A stretch of 64,000 nucleotides of DNA from Incurvaria masculella (GCA_946894095.1 OX335655.1:3596001-3660000), one strand, 5' to 3'. Positions 41,601 through 48,120 are shown, counted from the first letter of the stretch. A program made the numbers and translations. Notes: generated by a model not told the origin, from the sequence alone.

Positions 41601-44458
41601 ACTAAATATCAACTCACTTTTTTAAATAGTCAATGTTTCCACACTTCTTGAGCATCATTATAGTTAGGTAAAAATCTGGTTTGTCCCGTAAATACGTTGA
41701 AAGTATAAATAACGGTTCCGTTATTTAAATAATAATATATTTCCCAGCTATTTTTAGGTTAACTCAATCCCGAACTCGAACTCACTCTTACCTGAATGGG
41801 CCCCCTGCTGTAAGCGCGCTTTAAGTGTCTTAATAACTAATTCGGACCAACATTGTAACATGCATTATTTCAATGTTATTGAAACTCTATAGGCATTTCC
41901 CCAATTTGATGCAACCAACAGGCATCGAATCTATGTTTGTGCGAACACATCCTAACAATCTGTGCGGCAGGGCTCGGTGGCGCCGCCAACGGCACCGCCT
42001 CCACCGGCGCCATCAAGAAATCGCCGTCGGCATTCCTCGGCGAGAACTCGGCGCTGGTGAACCTTGACAACCTCATCAAGCCGAGCAACGGCGTGGAGTC
42101 GGGCGCGACCGCCGCCGCTGTAGCCGCCGCCGCCGCCAACCCCTTCGCGGAGCACGCGCCGCCCCCGCGACACAACCTCTTCCAGCAACAGCAGCTCCAG
42201 GTGTGTATTGAACTGCACGGTGGACCGCATCGGTAGCTCTCGGTGTCACCGCGACCTGCAGCGCACTCCGACTGGCCTGGCTGGCCACATATGTTACGGC
42301 TAAACCCCAATCTCGGTACAAGTAAGATTTTGTTTTCGTTGTTGTTGTGGGTCAGGTCGTGAGACCCACGGCTGCACAGCTGCTCTCGTCTAGGCGTGAT
42401 TTGGATGTTGTTTGCTGGTTTCGCATGAAAACTGCGATAGTGCGATATAGACATCATAGGGTCTTTAAGATGTTCGACCTACAACTGGGTAGCGCCATCT
42501 ATTGTAGTTCTGCGGACTTGCTGACTAGCTACTATGCATGTGACGGAGCATGTGCAGCTCTATGTAGACAGCGGTCGTTACGCCTTAAAGGAATCACGAT
42601 TTTCCAGGTGTACCTGTGTCTGGTGAACTCATTTAAAAGTTATGTAATTTTTGTTTCTTATTGTTTTTAGTATTTTCAAAACAAAAAAAAATCCAACATT
42701 TCTTAAGCTTACTTCTTTCCACCACGGTACGGTACGGTCCAGTGTATCCATAAAAAAAAACAGTATTATGTCGAACAGCAGTGACAGTCTAAATTCACAA
42801 AAAATTCGAGATTAGGTTAAGAATTTTTTAAATCTTACCTTCAAGTCTTAAGGTGGCCCAACCCGCTCATCTCCCCATACAAAAGGGGAAAGAAGATCAC
42901 GCCCATATTGCTTGTCAGAGATCCAAAATTTTGCTCAAAATAGCTTTATTTGATCGAACTAGATGTCTGATGACCATTGGCATTCTAAAATTGTGTTTGG
43001 TTTCTAAGTTATAAGGTCCGAAAGTTCGAATTTTTCGCGCGTTTTATACAATAACTTTGGAGGTGGATTACGCAATGATAAAGTAAGAACATCGTAAAAA
43101 GATGAGTCATCAGACATAGCTTATTTAATCAAGATTTATGATCTATTTAGTTTTTGTTAGATTTTTGACTACAGCGGTCGTGGTTTACTTTTAGCTATAA
43201 GTAGTTTTAAAATTAAAATTTTCGTAAATCTTACCAAATCATACACTATGCACATTGTCTTTTTTGTGGACATGTTGCATCTTCCTCATCACGGAGCCTG
43301 TCTTATTCTTTGAAACAAAGAAGGTCCCAGAGCGCAACAGCACGGTTTTGCACCGTGCCCGCGAATGAGTTAGGCCCGCCGGGTTGGGCCGCCTTAATTA
43401 ACCCTTTCACCGCCAAGGTTTTTTGGCATAATTCTTCTCAATACGCCACACTACATTTATTTCGATAATATGCAGTATTGAATTGTTGTTTGTTTTGTTG
43501 CAAATAGTGTGTTTCCACTGTTGAAACAGTAGAAATGTAATGAACGCTAGTATGTACTGTGCAATTATGTAAATAAAACACATTATTTCGTAATCAGTAA
43601 AGTTTTATTAATGTTTAAAGTGGAGTAGTTTTCTGTCGGATATATCCGACGACGGCGCCTGCAGAATGCCTTGCTCTGACGGATATGTTCCTGGCGGGGA
43701 AATGGTTAACTCAACTGCTCACAATGGATCTTGTATATTCCCAATTCACATTGCACGCTCAATGTATAAAAACCAATTCGGACTGATCGCATGCTTGGTG
43801 ATGTAAAGAAAACGTCATTTGTTACAGTTATCTTCATAGGCATTTTCTTTAAGTTGCTGATGTATGTCCACAAAATAAAGTTAAGGCCCTGGTACTAGCC
43901 AAATCGCAAAGTTAGACGAGGCACCTCAAGTTAACTAAATTAGTCTGACGATTAGAAGTGTCATTCTTTCAATATATGATTCCTTGTTTAGGAATCAACC
44001 TATTTTCGTTAATGTATGTTTCCTTTTTCTATACAAAATACATTGTGGAAACGGTGTCCATTTCCGAACTTTTTTGACTAAATGTAGAAATCTAAAAGCA
44101 AATTAATTTTTAAATAAAAAGCAGAATCTAAAAGCAGATTAATAATGTGAAAAATCTTCTTTATTATTATTATTTAAATAAATGATGGAATCAAAAAATA
44201 TTCATTGCCTTCTTCTGCTCAAAGTAAATAGCCGTAAAATATTAAATGAGGCAATGTTGGGTTTGATTCCAGACGCGAGTGACCATCAACGACCTGAAGC
44301 AGCAGCAGATGCTGCCGATGGGCGGCGCGGGCGCGGCGGCGGGTGCGGGCGCCGCGGCGGCGGCGGCGGACCCGTGGGCGCCGCAGACCGCGCCGCGCAA
44401 CGCGTCGCCGTGGTCGCCGCCGCCGCAGCGCCACACGCCCAACCCCTTCCTCTCCTAG
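17559..44458 (+). CDS. lqf: epsin (liquid facets), whole coding span, 10 exons
   Basis: Endocytic clathrin adaptor at the plasma membrane; in flies Liquid facets is needed in Notch-ligand-sending cells. Joined exons give 548 codons plus stop with every junction in phase. Residues 8-150 are the ENTH domain (VREATSNDPWGPSS, EIADLTYNVMAF, RLNDHGKNWRHV). Its PI(4,5)P2-contacting positions, placed by analogy with human epsin-1, are R17, K20, R34, N39, R72, K78 and H82. Two ubiquitin-interacting motifs follow (about 224-240, 249-262), then a clathrin box LLDLL (276-280), DPW at 304, 347, 357 and 520, DPF at 403, a FLGENSALVNLDNLI segment conserved in epsins (432-446), and NPF at 467 and 544. Fly epsins start at the second Met (residue 8). 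Coding DNA is GC-rich and poly-Ala/Gly/Pro-rich after the ENTH domain, unlike the introns. Identification is near certain; exon ends are from splice consensus. Confidence 0.97.
17971..18410 (-). mobile_element. 5'-truncated jockey-like LINE fragment
   Basis: In lqf intron 1. The minus strand encodes 100 residues resembling the C terminus of jockey-group ORF2: LEVLQRFQNIVLRNIARAPW, FTRNQEIHQYLEMPTLKEMV, NRLEKHTNSLAI, LNRWNILDLD. A short 3' UTR and an A-run follow (T-run on the + strand at about 17971). Only the end of the element is left. Confidence 0.7.
18411..18734. repeat. intron 1 repeat related to 40262-40480
   Basis: Shares GTGTGCAAAA, GTTGCCATTTA, AGCAACTTTTT and GTTATAGCAGAAATAG in the same order with 40262-40480. 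Family unknown. Confidence 0.45.
18735..18945 (+). mobile_element. SINE body, head missing
   Basis: TTCGGATTCCATATTAAACTG, CCCGCCCGGGTT, GATGGTCGAAGTGGCAAT and a degraded ATTCTATGTCCAGTCAC end. The head is not recognisable. Confidence 0.7.
18946..19484. other. lqf intron 1, unassigned
   Basis: No exon or known repeat seen. Confidence 0.4.
19485..19935 (+). mobile_element. LINE 3' fragment
   Basis: Same sequence family as 57405-58080 and 16133-16880: CTCCTCTTTCCCTAAAATTT, GATGCTCGTGAACGGGTGCT, AGTGGACGTTGAAAAAAA, then GGATGATGAATAAAC near the end. Confidence 0.7.
19936..20759. other. lqf intron 1, mostly unassigned
   Basis: A short repeat at about 20505-20640 (ACGTGTCGTTGGAACTCGGG) recurs near 30085-30200. 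No exon found. Confidence 0.4.
20760..20900 (-). repeat. repeat family G, antisense copy
   Basis: Inverted homologue of 38985-39105: CATTTCTAACCAGCGCCATC, CACTGCCAGAAC, CACCGTTATTAAACTAAG here, and the complement there. Family unknown. Confidence 0.6.
20901..21311. other. end of lqf intron 1
   Basis: AT-rich and unassigned; ends with acceptor GGTCGCCGGTTGCAG at 21311. Confidence 0.45.
21312..21469 (+). CDS. lqf: lqf coding exon 2 (ENTH core)
   Basis: Residues 31-82 plus two bases of Val83: VKVREATSNDPWGPSSTLMA through RLNDHGKNWRH. Donor GTGAGT at 21470, phase 2. The most conserved part of the ENTH domain, nearly identical to fly and vertebrate epsins. Confidence 0.96.
21793..22554 (+). CDS. 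LINE ORF1, RNA-binding type
   Basis: 253 codons. An N-terminal helical, coiled-coil-like part (EVAELQTMMEERMSSFEAQL) is followed at about residues 85-230 by a region like the RRM plus C-terminal domain of LINE ORF1 proteins (KVLLIHGVAED, IKLCHRLGVNS, RPRAILVRFTQLSSR, FLAARKHFGMAHSWTQEGRI) and a basic tail. The probable role is to bind the LINE RNA. Start uncertain: MSMVID in the same frame (21805) is equally possible. Confidence 0.75.
   Translation: MRVAMSMVIDVATEVAELQTMMEERMSSFEAQLKSATSSKPADLPTLAADFNLFRQFAWKALSVVRSQVAGLAEVVDAQEMRSRAKVLLIHGVAEDKTDDLTQKVVVLARSKMGLADFSSDCIKLCHRLGVNSRAPTRPRAILVRFTQLSSRTAVWKAKTSLKGSGITVSEFLTRTRHNVFLAARKHFGMAHSWTQEGRIVIQLKDGTRIKIVTAAALKVLTDKHPAVSGGADGVADRQKPRSSDRINKGKAK
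23328..26270 (+). CDS. LINE ORF2: endonuclease-reverse transcriptase
   Basis: 980 codons, unbroken. APE endonuclease at about residues 50-270 (FNFVHINAQSI, SETFLKP, IIMGDFNTCL, FSHHDLIYLSY) after an acidic N terminus. Reverse transcriptase at about 470-780 (IPLPKISNPSTFSQYRPISI, LLDFSNAFNTVD, AGVPQGGVLSPLLFSIF, YADDLQLYLH). C-terminal domain typical of the CR1/L2/Jockey side of the LINE tree, ending SSFKLKVKEFYLNEM. All RT catalytic aspartates present. No RNase H. Confidence 0.92.
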   Translation: MSTISDNSDNYFSITSSDEFFSDNTSDSECVLPIDEQLDFTFSKYPKNFNFVHINAQSIPSHYPDLLRTFPSKHIHALFVSETFLKPTLPSTSFSLPGFHLVRNDRTGKGCGGVAIYLRSNIPFTIVAQSPTQYSESPEYLFLEIIVNHTKILIGVYYSPNLNINYFSSFESFLEERCPQYNHTIIMGDFNTCLIKDDHRARKLKSLVSSVNMNILPLDATHHFPNCEPSLLDLIITSSPNHVSEHGQLPAPGFSHHDLIYLSYKVRPPKNRRKVLLQRNFKDINLERLREDARGLDWSVILNSSSTDEMVEDFTSKLTALFDVHAPLRPTRVKHFPAPWLTDNIRIMMVKRDKAKIMLRHTSTDENRTKYKLLRNRCNRMCRDAQRHHIHNTLENCSPVNAWKFLKTLGVGKKSSCSKNNIDINSLNRHFSSPPVTIDQVVKSQTLFQLSALPTPEHNSLTFRPVTDREVKMILNSISTKAVGADCISLDMLLPLLDELLPIITYILNHSLSSGSFPSTWKRAYVIPLPKISNPSTFSQYRPISILPVLSKILERIVHQQLADFLTDNHILNLMQSGFRPGHSTVTALVKVTEDVRTNMENKNVTVLTLLDFSNAFNTVDFDIMLGILRTLNLSPVVLNWFDSYLRGRHQCIRIDNEYSDWADLTAGVPQGGVLSPLLFSIFINLITNLLTSLYHLYADDLQLYLHCSLDNLADTVSEMNVNLEHILTWTKSFGLLVNPTKSQAIIIGSPRLLSKVDYSTLPAVIYNGVVIPYSKTVKNLGIFIDETLSWVPQVNEVSRKIFAAAHSLKRLQNFLPVRTKITLVQTLLFPILDYADVCYLDLTEVLLDKLDRLQNLCIRFIYGLRKYDHVSQYRRELKWLPIRFLRNCHLLILLYGILNNPNSPEYLRSRFMNLSSHGLPLRSSNDSILAIPRHTTCFFSNSFTVHAERLWNSLPITVRSCQTISSFKLKVKEFYLNEM
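26740..26860 (-). mobile_element. decayed SINE body, antisense
   Basis: CTACATTAAACTGGATGAAA AACACGGACAAT corresponds in reverse to the TCCATCCAGTTCAATGTAG part of the SINE body. Confidence 0.5.
26861..27419. other. end of lqf intron 2
   Basis: AT-rich, unassigned; acceptor ACGAACGCAG at 27419. Confidence 0.45.
27420..27553 (+). CDS. lqf: lqf coding exon 3 (ENTH)
   Basis: Third base of Val83, residues 84-127 (YKALVLMEYLIKTGTEKVAM, QCKENIFAIQTLKDFQYL, EEGKDQ) and the first base of Gly128. Donor GTCAGT, phase 1. Confidence 0.96.
27554..28597. other. lqf intron 3, unassigned
   Basis: No exon seen; no clear known repeat up to the element at 28598. Confidence 0.4.
28598..28892 (-). mobile_element. 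GGAC-microsatellite element, antisense
   Basis: Starts AGGGTTCCGTACCC, holds CGTCCGTCCGTCCGTCC at about 28652-28668 and ends at GAGTCCGACTCGCACTTAGCC. Reverse copy of the family at 11475. Confidence 0.85.
28983..29155 (+). CDS. lqf: lqf coding exon 4 (end of ENTH)
   Basis: Residues 128-185: GLNVREKAKQLVNLLKDDER, LKNERARALKAKERFAQTAS, then the linker AFGSDGALDTPSSPNYPA. Acceptor CTCCGGTGCAG, donor GTGAGC at 29156, phase 0. Confidence 0.95.
29156..29335. other. start of lqf intron 4
   Basis: Unassigned; short pyrimidine-rich run after the donor. Confidence 0.4.
29336..29825 (+). mobile_element. TTAA-bounded MITE, family A
   Basis: TTAAGGTGGCCCAACCCGCT ... GGGTTGGGCCACCTTAA. About 490 bp, with internal deletions relative to the copy at 40482. 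Confidence 0.88.
29826..30219. other. lqf intron 4, mostly unassigned
   Basis: A short repeat at 30085-30200 is related to 20505-20640 (ACGTGTCGCTGGAACTCGAG). No exon. Confidence 0.4.
30222..31271. mobile_element. Tc1/mariner-like non-autonomous element
   Basis: Identical 33-bp terminal inverted repeats (TAGTCGAGCCGTTCTAAGAA at the tip) at 30222-30254 and 31239-31271, flanked by TA on both sides (30220-30221 and 31272-31273). Length 1,050 bp. TA duplication and TIR type fit Tc1/mariner, but I see no transposase; the internal open frames (e.g. 30976-31212) are low-complexity hydrophobic. The identical ends argue for recent mobility. Confidence 0.82.
31375..32025 (-). mobile_element. LTR-like retroelement fragment (uncertain)
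   Basis: Read on the minus strand this begins GTTGGGGGCGAAGACGCCCC, runs through a GC-rich block and an AT-rich end (TTTATTAATTGTTCAATTTC), then AGGCCCCCGGTTCAAAGACC. The order resembles a BEL/Pao-type LTR followed by a little internal sequence. I cannot show a second LTR, a clear primer-binding site or a duplication. Confidence 0.35.
32026..33439. other. lqf intron 4, unassigned
   Basis: AT-rich; no exon or familiar repeat recognised. Confidence 0.4.
33440..33557 (+). mobile_element. LINE 3' end fragment abutting lqf exon 5
   Basis: TTTCCTGTCGGTTCTTCGTC, ATTACGAATCCGAAAATGTG and CTGATGGAGTAAATAAACGA appear in the same order and spacing as TTTCTTGTCGGCTCTTCTTC, ATGACGAATCCGAGTGTGTA and CTAATGGAGGAAATAAAG at 55290-55400. 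The fragment ends exactly at the acceptor ATTACAG of exon 5. Confidence 0.7.
33558..33799 (+). CDS. lqf: lqf coding exon 5 (two ubiquitin-interacting motifs)
   Basis: Residues 186-265 plus two bases of Gln266. A Gly/Ser/Pro linker, then UIM1 around EEELQLQLALAMSREEAE and UIM2 around SDDVRLQLAISQSQQ, separated by a basic stretch EERRRR. UIMs bind ubiquitinated cargo. Donor GTGAGT at 33800, phase 2. Very GC-rich, so several long spurious frames overlap it on both strands. Confidence 0.95.
33800..34517. other. lqf intron 5, first part
   Basis: AT-rich. 33890-34180 resembles a decayed retroelement end (TTATAAGTTTTAGACAGGCAG), which also occurs in reverse near 8790. No exon. Confidence 0.35.
34518..34878. 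mobile_element. TTAA-bounded MITE, family B
   Basis: TTAAGGTCGCCCCGTAAGC ... GCTTACGGGTCGTTCTTAA, in the reverse sense to 7435 as judged by the internal GTCTGCATGCC/GGCATGCAGAC blocks. Confidence 0.82.
35149..35250 (+). other. candidate in-frame cassette exon of lqf
   Basis: A GC-rich island in intron 5 behind a long pyrimidine tract (CTTCTCTCTCTGCCTACCC ... CTCACCTAG). Using the acceptor at 35148 and a weak donor GTGGTG at 35251 gives 102 nt, in phase with exons 5 and 6 and without stops (TSRVPRSYAMFSAGDVSACD, then VREDIEMYSGRAEG). Not part of epsins I know. It could be an alternative exon or chance. Confidence 0.25.
35388..35430 (-). mobile_element. SINE 3' tail scrap, antisense
   Basis: ACTGGACATAGATGGCTAAT ... 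CACCTGCTGTCATGTTAGCC matches the SINE 3' terminus in reverse. Confidence 0.6.
35461..35806 (+). mobile_element. tRNA-headed SINE, best complete copy
   Basis: 346 bp. A box TAGCCTAGTGG (35470-35480) and B box AGTTCGATTCC (35513-35523) form a Pol III promoter of tRNA type. The shared body follows (AAAACTGTAGG, GCCCGCCCGGGTTGGTACC, GATGGTCGAAGCGGCAAT, GTGTTTTCCATCCAGTT) and ends ATCCATGTCAGGTCGCATAA plus an A run. It stops 49 bp before the exon 6 acceptor. Confidence 0.88.
35856..36009 (+). CDS. lqf: lqf coding exon 6 (clathrin box, DPW)
   Basis: Completes Gln266, then residues 267-317. HLLDLLDVNLGNP holds the clathrin box LLDLL; ALDPWGLPPSPP holds an AP-2-binding DPW. Acceptor GTCGTCAG, donor GTGAGC, phase 0. 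Confidence 0.93.
36162..36463. mobile_element. MITE with about 100-bp inverted arms (family F)
   Basis: Left arm ACACAGAACGCAAAAAGTAT TGCACTTTAAG and right arm CTTAAAGTGCAATACTTTTT GCGTTATGTGT are inverted copies over about 100 bp, through GCAGCGAAAAC and CAATTTCAGG. About 300 bp in total, in lqf intron 6. No target duplication resolved. Confidence 0.8.
36464..37144. other. lqf intron 6, unassigned
   Basis: AT-rich, nothing recognisable. Confidence 0.4.
37145..37470 (+). mobile_element. SINE, tRNA type, head missing
   Basis: Starts GATAAGTGCATTTCGTTACG, then the shared body through GTATTAGCCATCCATGTCAG and a long A run. Same subtype as 35461 but without the A and B boxes. Confidence 0.85.
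37471..38463. other. lqf intron 6, unassigned
   Basis: AT-rich with no exon. 38230-38380 has a local inverted pair (GGTGGGGTGGAACTTGG / CCACCCCACCAATAAT). Confidence 0.4.
38464..38588. repeat. 20-bp tandem repeat, about 6 copies
   Basis: Unit TAAAAGTCAACCGATGGTGT repeated head to tail with two single-base variants. No spacers. Confidence 0.95.
38589..38984. other. lqf intron 6, unassigned
   Basis: Nothing recognised. Confidence 0.4.
38985..39105 (+). repeat. repeat family G, sense copy
   Basis: CTTAGTTTAATGACGGTGTA, GATGGCGCTGGTTAGAAATG and TTTTGTACGTTGTATGAC match 20760-20900 in reverse. Confidence 0.6.
39194..39334 (+). CDS. lqf: lqf coding exon 7 (DPW repeats)
   Basis: Residues 318-364, QDTPDGWSGVSSP, an Ala/Gly run, then LADPWAPAAPPPDPWAP: two AP-2-binding DPW motifs. 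The acceptor is a tandem CAGCAG, so use of the second AG would drop Gln318. Donor GTACGC, phase 0. Confidence 0.92.
39388..39562 (-). mobile_element. tRNA-headed SINE, antisense, tail missing
   Basis: Reverse copy keeping the promoter head: on the minus strand GTAGCCTAGTGGCGCGGGG (A box), the B-box region, ACTTTCTCTTTCCGAGTTCG and the start of the body. It begins about 54 bp after the exon 7 donor. Confidence 0.8.
39671..40053 (+). mobile_element. 5S-headed SINE, best copy
   Basis: 383 bp. The head combines a tRNA-like A box (TGGCCCAGTGG), a stretch like the 5S rRNA internal promoter (CCGAAGTTAAGCAACGC at about 39717, GGATGGGTGACC at about 39751-39762) and a B-box-like GGTTCGGATTCC (39790-39801). 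The 3' body from there on is the same as in the tRNA-headed SINE at 35461. Confidence 0.85.
40262..40480. repeat. repeat related to 18411-18600
   Basis: Shares GTTGCCATTTA, AGCAACTTTTT, GGGGTTATAGCAGAAATAG and a CACACCCTCTTAA-type end with the intron 1 copy. Confidence 0.45.
40482..41027 (+). mobile_element. TTAA-bounded MITE, family A
   Basis: TTAAGGTGGCCCATCCCGCT ... GGGTTGGGCCACCTTAA, 546 bp, a complete copy. Confidence 0.88.
41241..41379 (+). CDS. lqf: lqf coding exon 8
   Basis: Residues 365-410 and one base of Gly411: ERSPLQMISSPSSELEEFDA, then PPLYSPDPFDLGIL with a DPF motif. Acceptor GGGTCCAG, donor GTGAGA at 41380, phase 1. Confidence 0.9.
41380..41970. other. lqf intron 8
   Basis: No exon or known repeat; acceptor TGTGCGGCAG at its end. 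Confidence 0.45.
41971..42200 (+). CDS. lqf: lqf coding exon 9 (conserved FLG segment, NPF)
   Basis: Completes Gly411, then residues 412-487. FLGENSALVNLDNLI matches the FLG..ALVDLDSL segment of epsins; an Ala run precedes NPF (467-469), which binds EH domains (Eps15-type); ends QQQQLQ. Donor GTGTGT, phase 0. Confidence 0.94.
42201..42847. other. lqf intron 9, first part
   Basis: No exon. 42420-42600 has open frame on + but no sign of coding bias. Confidence 0.4.
42848..43397 (+). mobile_element. TTAA-bounded MITE, family A
   Basis: TTAAGGTGGCCCAACCCGCT ... GGGTTGGGCCGCCTTAA, 550 bp, complete. The next MITE begins on the following base. Confidence 0.88.
43398..43709. mobile_element. TTAA-bounded MITE, family C
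   Basis: TTAACCCTTTCACCGCCAAG at the left and CTGGCGGGGAAATGGTTAA at the right form inverted ends. It contains a 16-bp perfect palindrome GTCGGATATATCCGAC at 43635. 312 bp, no ORF. Confidence 0.78.
43710..44272. other. end of lqf intron 9
   Basis: AT-rich, unassigned; acceptor GTTTGATTCCAG. Confidence 0.45.
44273..44458 (+). CDS. lqf: lqf coding exon 10 (C terminus)
   Basis: Residues 488-548 and stop TAG. TRVTINDLKQQQ, an Ala/Gly run, DPWAPQTAP, then TPNPFLS at the end: a terminal NPF motif as expected of epsins. Confidence 0.95.
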   Translation, partial: TRVTINDLKQQQMLPMGGAGAAAGAGAAAAAADPWAPQTAPRNASPWSPPPQRHTPNPFLS

Positions 44459-45073
44459 CCGGCCCGCCCCGTGCTCCGTCACCAGGTTAACCCAATATTC
44501 TTATTCATCACCCGCAAACTACGTTTGAGCAGGCGATGGCTGATCCGACCGATGAAGGCCTTAATCCAGATCTAAAGGGTTTGGGCGTCCAATGACTCGA
44601 CGCTCCTGGTACTGGGGCATTTGGCGATACGTCAAGTTTGCACACAAATCGACAATAGCCAAAAGTCACACTAAGCACACACAAGCCGATCTTTGCTGGT
44701 GGAAGGCCGCAATCAATCTCCCAATTTTGCTAGCTCATTTCTAGCGCCTAATTCCGAATAGATATGTCTGACATTGACAGACCGATGCCAGAGACCACTT
44801 TGTTCTTTTGAACTACGTATTTTGGAAATCTTTGAAAACAACTTTGTTGATTCACTTGATTGTTTGTATACATCATCAATAATTTTTTTTTTAAATCTAA
44901 ACTAAGTGAAATGACATCTAAAATATGAACATCATGCATTGTTTTTTTGTGTGTCGAGGCGGGACGAATTTTTCATAAGAATAAAAAAAACTTGATATGT
45001 TTAATGCATTGGGTGAACTTCCAATCAAGTCAATTGGAATGGTGATTTTAAAATATAGAAATAACATTTATTT
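44459..45073. other. lqf 3' region
   Basis: Probably 3' UTR or a 3' UTR intron. An AATAAA lies at about 44983. A weak donor CACCAG|GTTAAC follows the stop by about 26 nt. Confidence 0.35.
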
Positions 45074-45457
45074 GTCAGCCTCAGTAGACGCCTGTGTGTG
45101 TGCGACGCCTTGCAAATTGGTAAGCTGGGGAAGCACCTCTGAGCGCGGTTAGGTTATGGATGGGTAACAATTTTCAACCGTTGAGGCTTGCCGTGATTCG
45201 GATTCCACGTAAAACTGTAGGTCCTCTTCCTTACTTACTAGGTGGTATGGTTAATCTCGCCCGGGTTGGTACCATCGCATTGAATGAACGATGGTCGAAG
45301 CGGCAATGAAAATTGTCTGCGTTTTCCATCCAGTTCAATGTAGCCGAGAAAAGTAAGGAAGGTCCTGGCATAGCACCCCGTGCCCATGTGGTGTGTAAGG
45401 CTAATATCTGACGGTCAGTTGGGTATTAGCCATCCATGTCCAGTTACATAAAAAAAA
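45074..45457 (+). mobile_element. 5S-headed SINE
   Basis: GTCAGCCTCAGTAGACGCC head with 5S-like GAGCGCGGTTAGG and GGATGGGTAAC, B-box-like GATTCGGATTCC, then the shared body and A tail. Confidence 0.82.
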
Positions 45458-46223
45458 GAACATCATTTTCTGAGCCCCTCAAAGCTGATATGTGAATGAC
45501 ACTGGTTGAGTGCACTTTATGTTAATTAAAATGTTTCAAATTGTAAAAATGTTTCTTTAATGAGTTTCTCTTCTCTTAAAGTGTTCGCTGTTATCGTGCT
45601 GATAAATTTTTGAGGTACTTTGTTACAACAATCCACTACTTGGATGGATAAGAAATTATTTTTTGGGTTGAAGTTGGATACACCTGCTGTATCGCAAGTA
45701 CAGCAGGTATTTGGCAAGTTTATCGTTATTTTGGTAAAAATAAAAAGGCCGGCTTTTACCTTGGCGTGACAAGTGTGTTTGGCGTGCAGATTATTTGATT
45801 AGGCATGTATGCAATAATTTATAGGCCCCGGTGCTAGACGAATCCTTCCCCTTCCAAGCGGCAACGGTGCGCAGTAATCAAATCCGATTCAGTTTTGTCT
45901 CTGCGCAGCGGCTCGCGCTTGGAACGGGAAGGAACCGACTTGCGCTGGGGGCTGTACCTATATGTTTGAATTTGGATGCATTATATGTAGGCCACAGTGT
46001 ACAAGACCTCGTTTTTGCAGTATCAAACAAAGTTAAGTCAAAGGGAAGCCGTCAGAAATCGGCTTATTGATGCCACACAACTTGTTTACCACTTAAACGA
46101 ACTTTTTTTCCTACCATGAAATCTGCTTCCCTCTCTGAATTAATTGCCATAATCGGGTCTCATATTTCGGTTACAGAGTTTGTTTTTCTGCACGTTTAAA
46201 AAAATGGTTGCGTTGGTTGCAGG
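45458..46223. other. lqf 3' flank, unassigned
   Basis: Contains a local inverted repeat around 45690-45710 (ACCTGCTGTATCGCAAGTAC AGCAGGT). No gene seen. Confidence 0.4.
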
Positions 46224-48120
46224 AGTGAAGTCGGCCGACCGTCGCTCGAGCGATGAGCATTTACACGCGTGTGGCGCCTCCGCCTACACAAACATTATAT
46301 ATTTTTAATTGATCATGTAAAGAAATTACGATGTGGTGTATATTATAATTTGTTTACCTACTCCTAGATAATCTTAAGCTTTTCCAATCACTAATTCGCA
46401 CGTTTCTAATTAACAGACAGGTCGCGCCGATCGACTTTTTTTGAGTTGGTAGCATGTCGCTTGCAATGGAATTTATTGGATCGATCAAATTTGTTTTTTT
46501 TACTAATTGATTTTTGTTTGACTAAAGGTTTGACTCGTGGTGATGAGATGTAGCTTTGTACATTGAGGCTTAGACTACGTAATGTTAATTTTTGTACTAA
46601 ATAGTATATCCGGGTTGGGACAATGCGGCGCGGACCGTCAGTTCTGTTGGTGCGCTGGGAATGAGACTGTGTACACGAAAAGACTAAGGTGGATTGGTAT
46701 TGTGGGTTTAACCCACGGGACGGCGGCGATGGGTGGTCACAGTGTTGGATTAAGTCAATTGAAGATAGAGATGTATTAATGACTTTGACGATGTTATCAC
46801 AAGCTTAAAGTCCACAATATTAGCGTTTGGGCTGTTTATATTATCGGATATATCAGAATGATCATGAGAACTAAATGATGACAAATCTAGTCCCGTTTGG
46901 GATGCTAACGAACAACATCAAAGTTTTTTACTTGCTTATTCCCAGGTTCAGGTGGCTAATGACATGCAGTCTTACTGCATTAGCTAGATCCAAGTTTAAC
47001 AGAATAGTAACAGTAACAAGAAATTCAATCTGTGAAATAGATTGATTTTTTAAAATAAATAATGTTTTTGAATTGAATTTTAGTCAAAGCGTGTCGTTGG
47101 TTATGCAGGTGAATGTCAAGTGGGCCTTTATGGTCAAATCCGAAATTATAAGAAATAGCCAAAAACAATCAAAGCAGTCATGAGACCGATCGTAATATAA
47201 ACTAAAACTGCAATCATATTTTCAAGCATTCATACGATATAAGAAATATGAATAAGTTTAATACAAACAACCTTTTATTTTCCTTTAGTTTTCTGTAAAA
47301 CATTACTTAGAGAATTGGTTCCTTATAAACAACCTAAAGGCTGGTGTAATAATACAGCGTGCTTTTTTTTAAATCAATGAGTTCGATTCCCGGCTAGAAA
47401 AAATATTGTTTCCAAAATCGAATGATGCAGTTTTAATTTTTATCATAATCAGCTTCTTGACTGGTTTGAGTGTTTTTTTTTTGTTATATCTTATAGTTTC
47501 GGATTTGGCTATGGAAGCACACTTAAAAAATTCACACTGTATAGTGTACATAGTAAAGAGGCCAGCTTTGAATGTGTATAATTGTTTCGATTTGAAAACA
47601 ATATTTTAACAAGGCAAAAGCATACATATGAAGATAGTACTGTCAACAGTATTGGATAATATAAACAGCGTTGTGCGAGTGCTGGGTGCTGGCTTCTCGC
47701 GCGTAGGCGTCCGTTTAAGATTCTCGAAGACAACCTGAAATCGGTCATGTTGTTTGTGCCTTAGAAACTATTTTTTTAATATGGATGCTCCGAGCCGTAC
47801 GTACGGAAGTGTGTTCTCCCGATGTTTCACTTCGACGAGATGCGCTTTATCGATGCGTGTTTTTGTACAAATTATAGATAGCCCTCCATCTAGTTCCTCC
47901 TGCGTGTAAACATTTCCAACTTGGCCAATTTGTTAATCTTGATTTTGTGAATGAAAATTTTCTGACGTCTGTCGAATGAACTGGCAGTACAGACCGATTG
48001 TTGATAATTTATTAATATTTTTATGCATTATGAATAGAACAATACGATTGCATCGACGCTATTCTAAGATGTGACTAGCTAGGCAGAAAATGTAAAGAAT
48101 ATGTAATTATTTAATAAAAA
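46224..48120 (+). other. possible long 3' UTR segment of lqf
   Basis: Non-repetitive sequence that starts after an acceptor-like GCGTTGGTTGCAG and ends with AATAAA at 48113-48118 followed by a GT-rich stretch. It may be the terminal non-coding exon of lqf. No ORF of note. Inference only. Confidence 0.25.
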
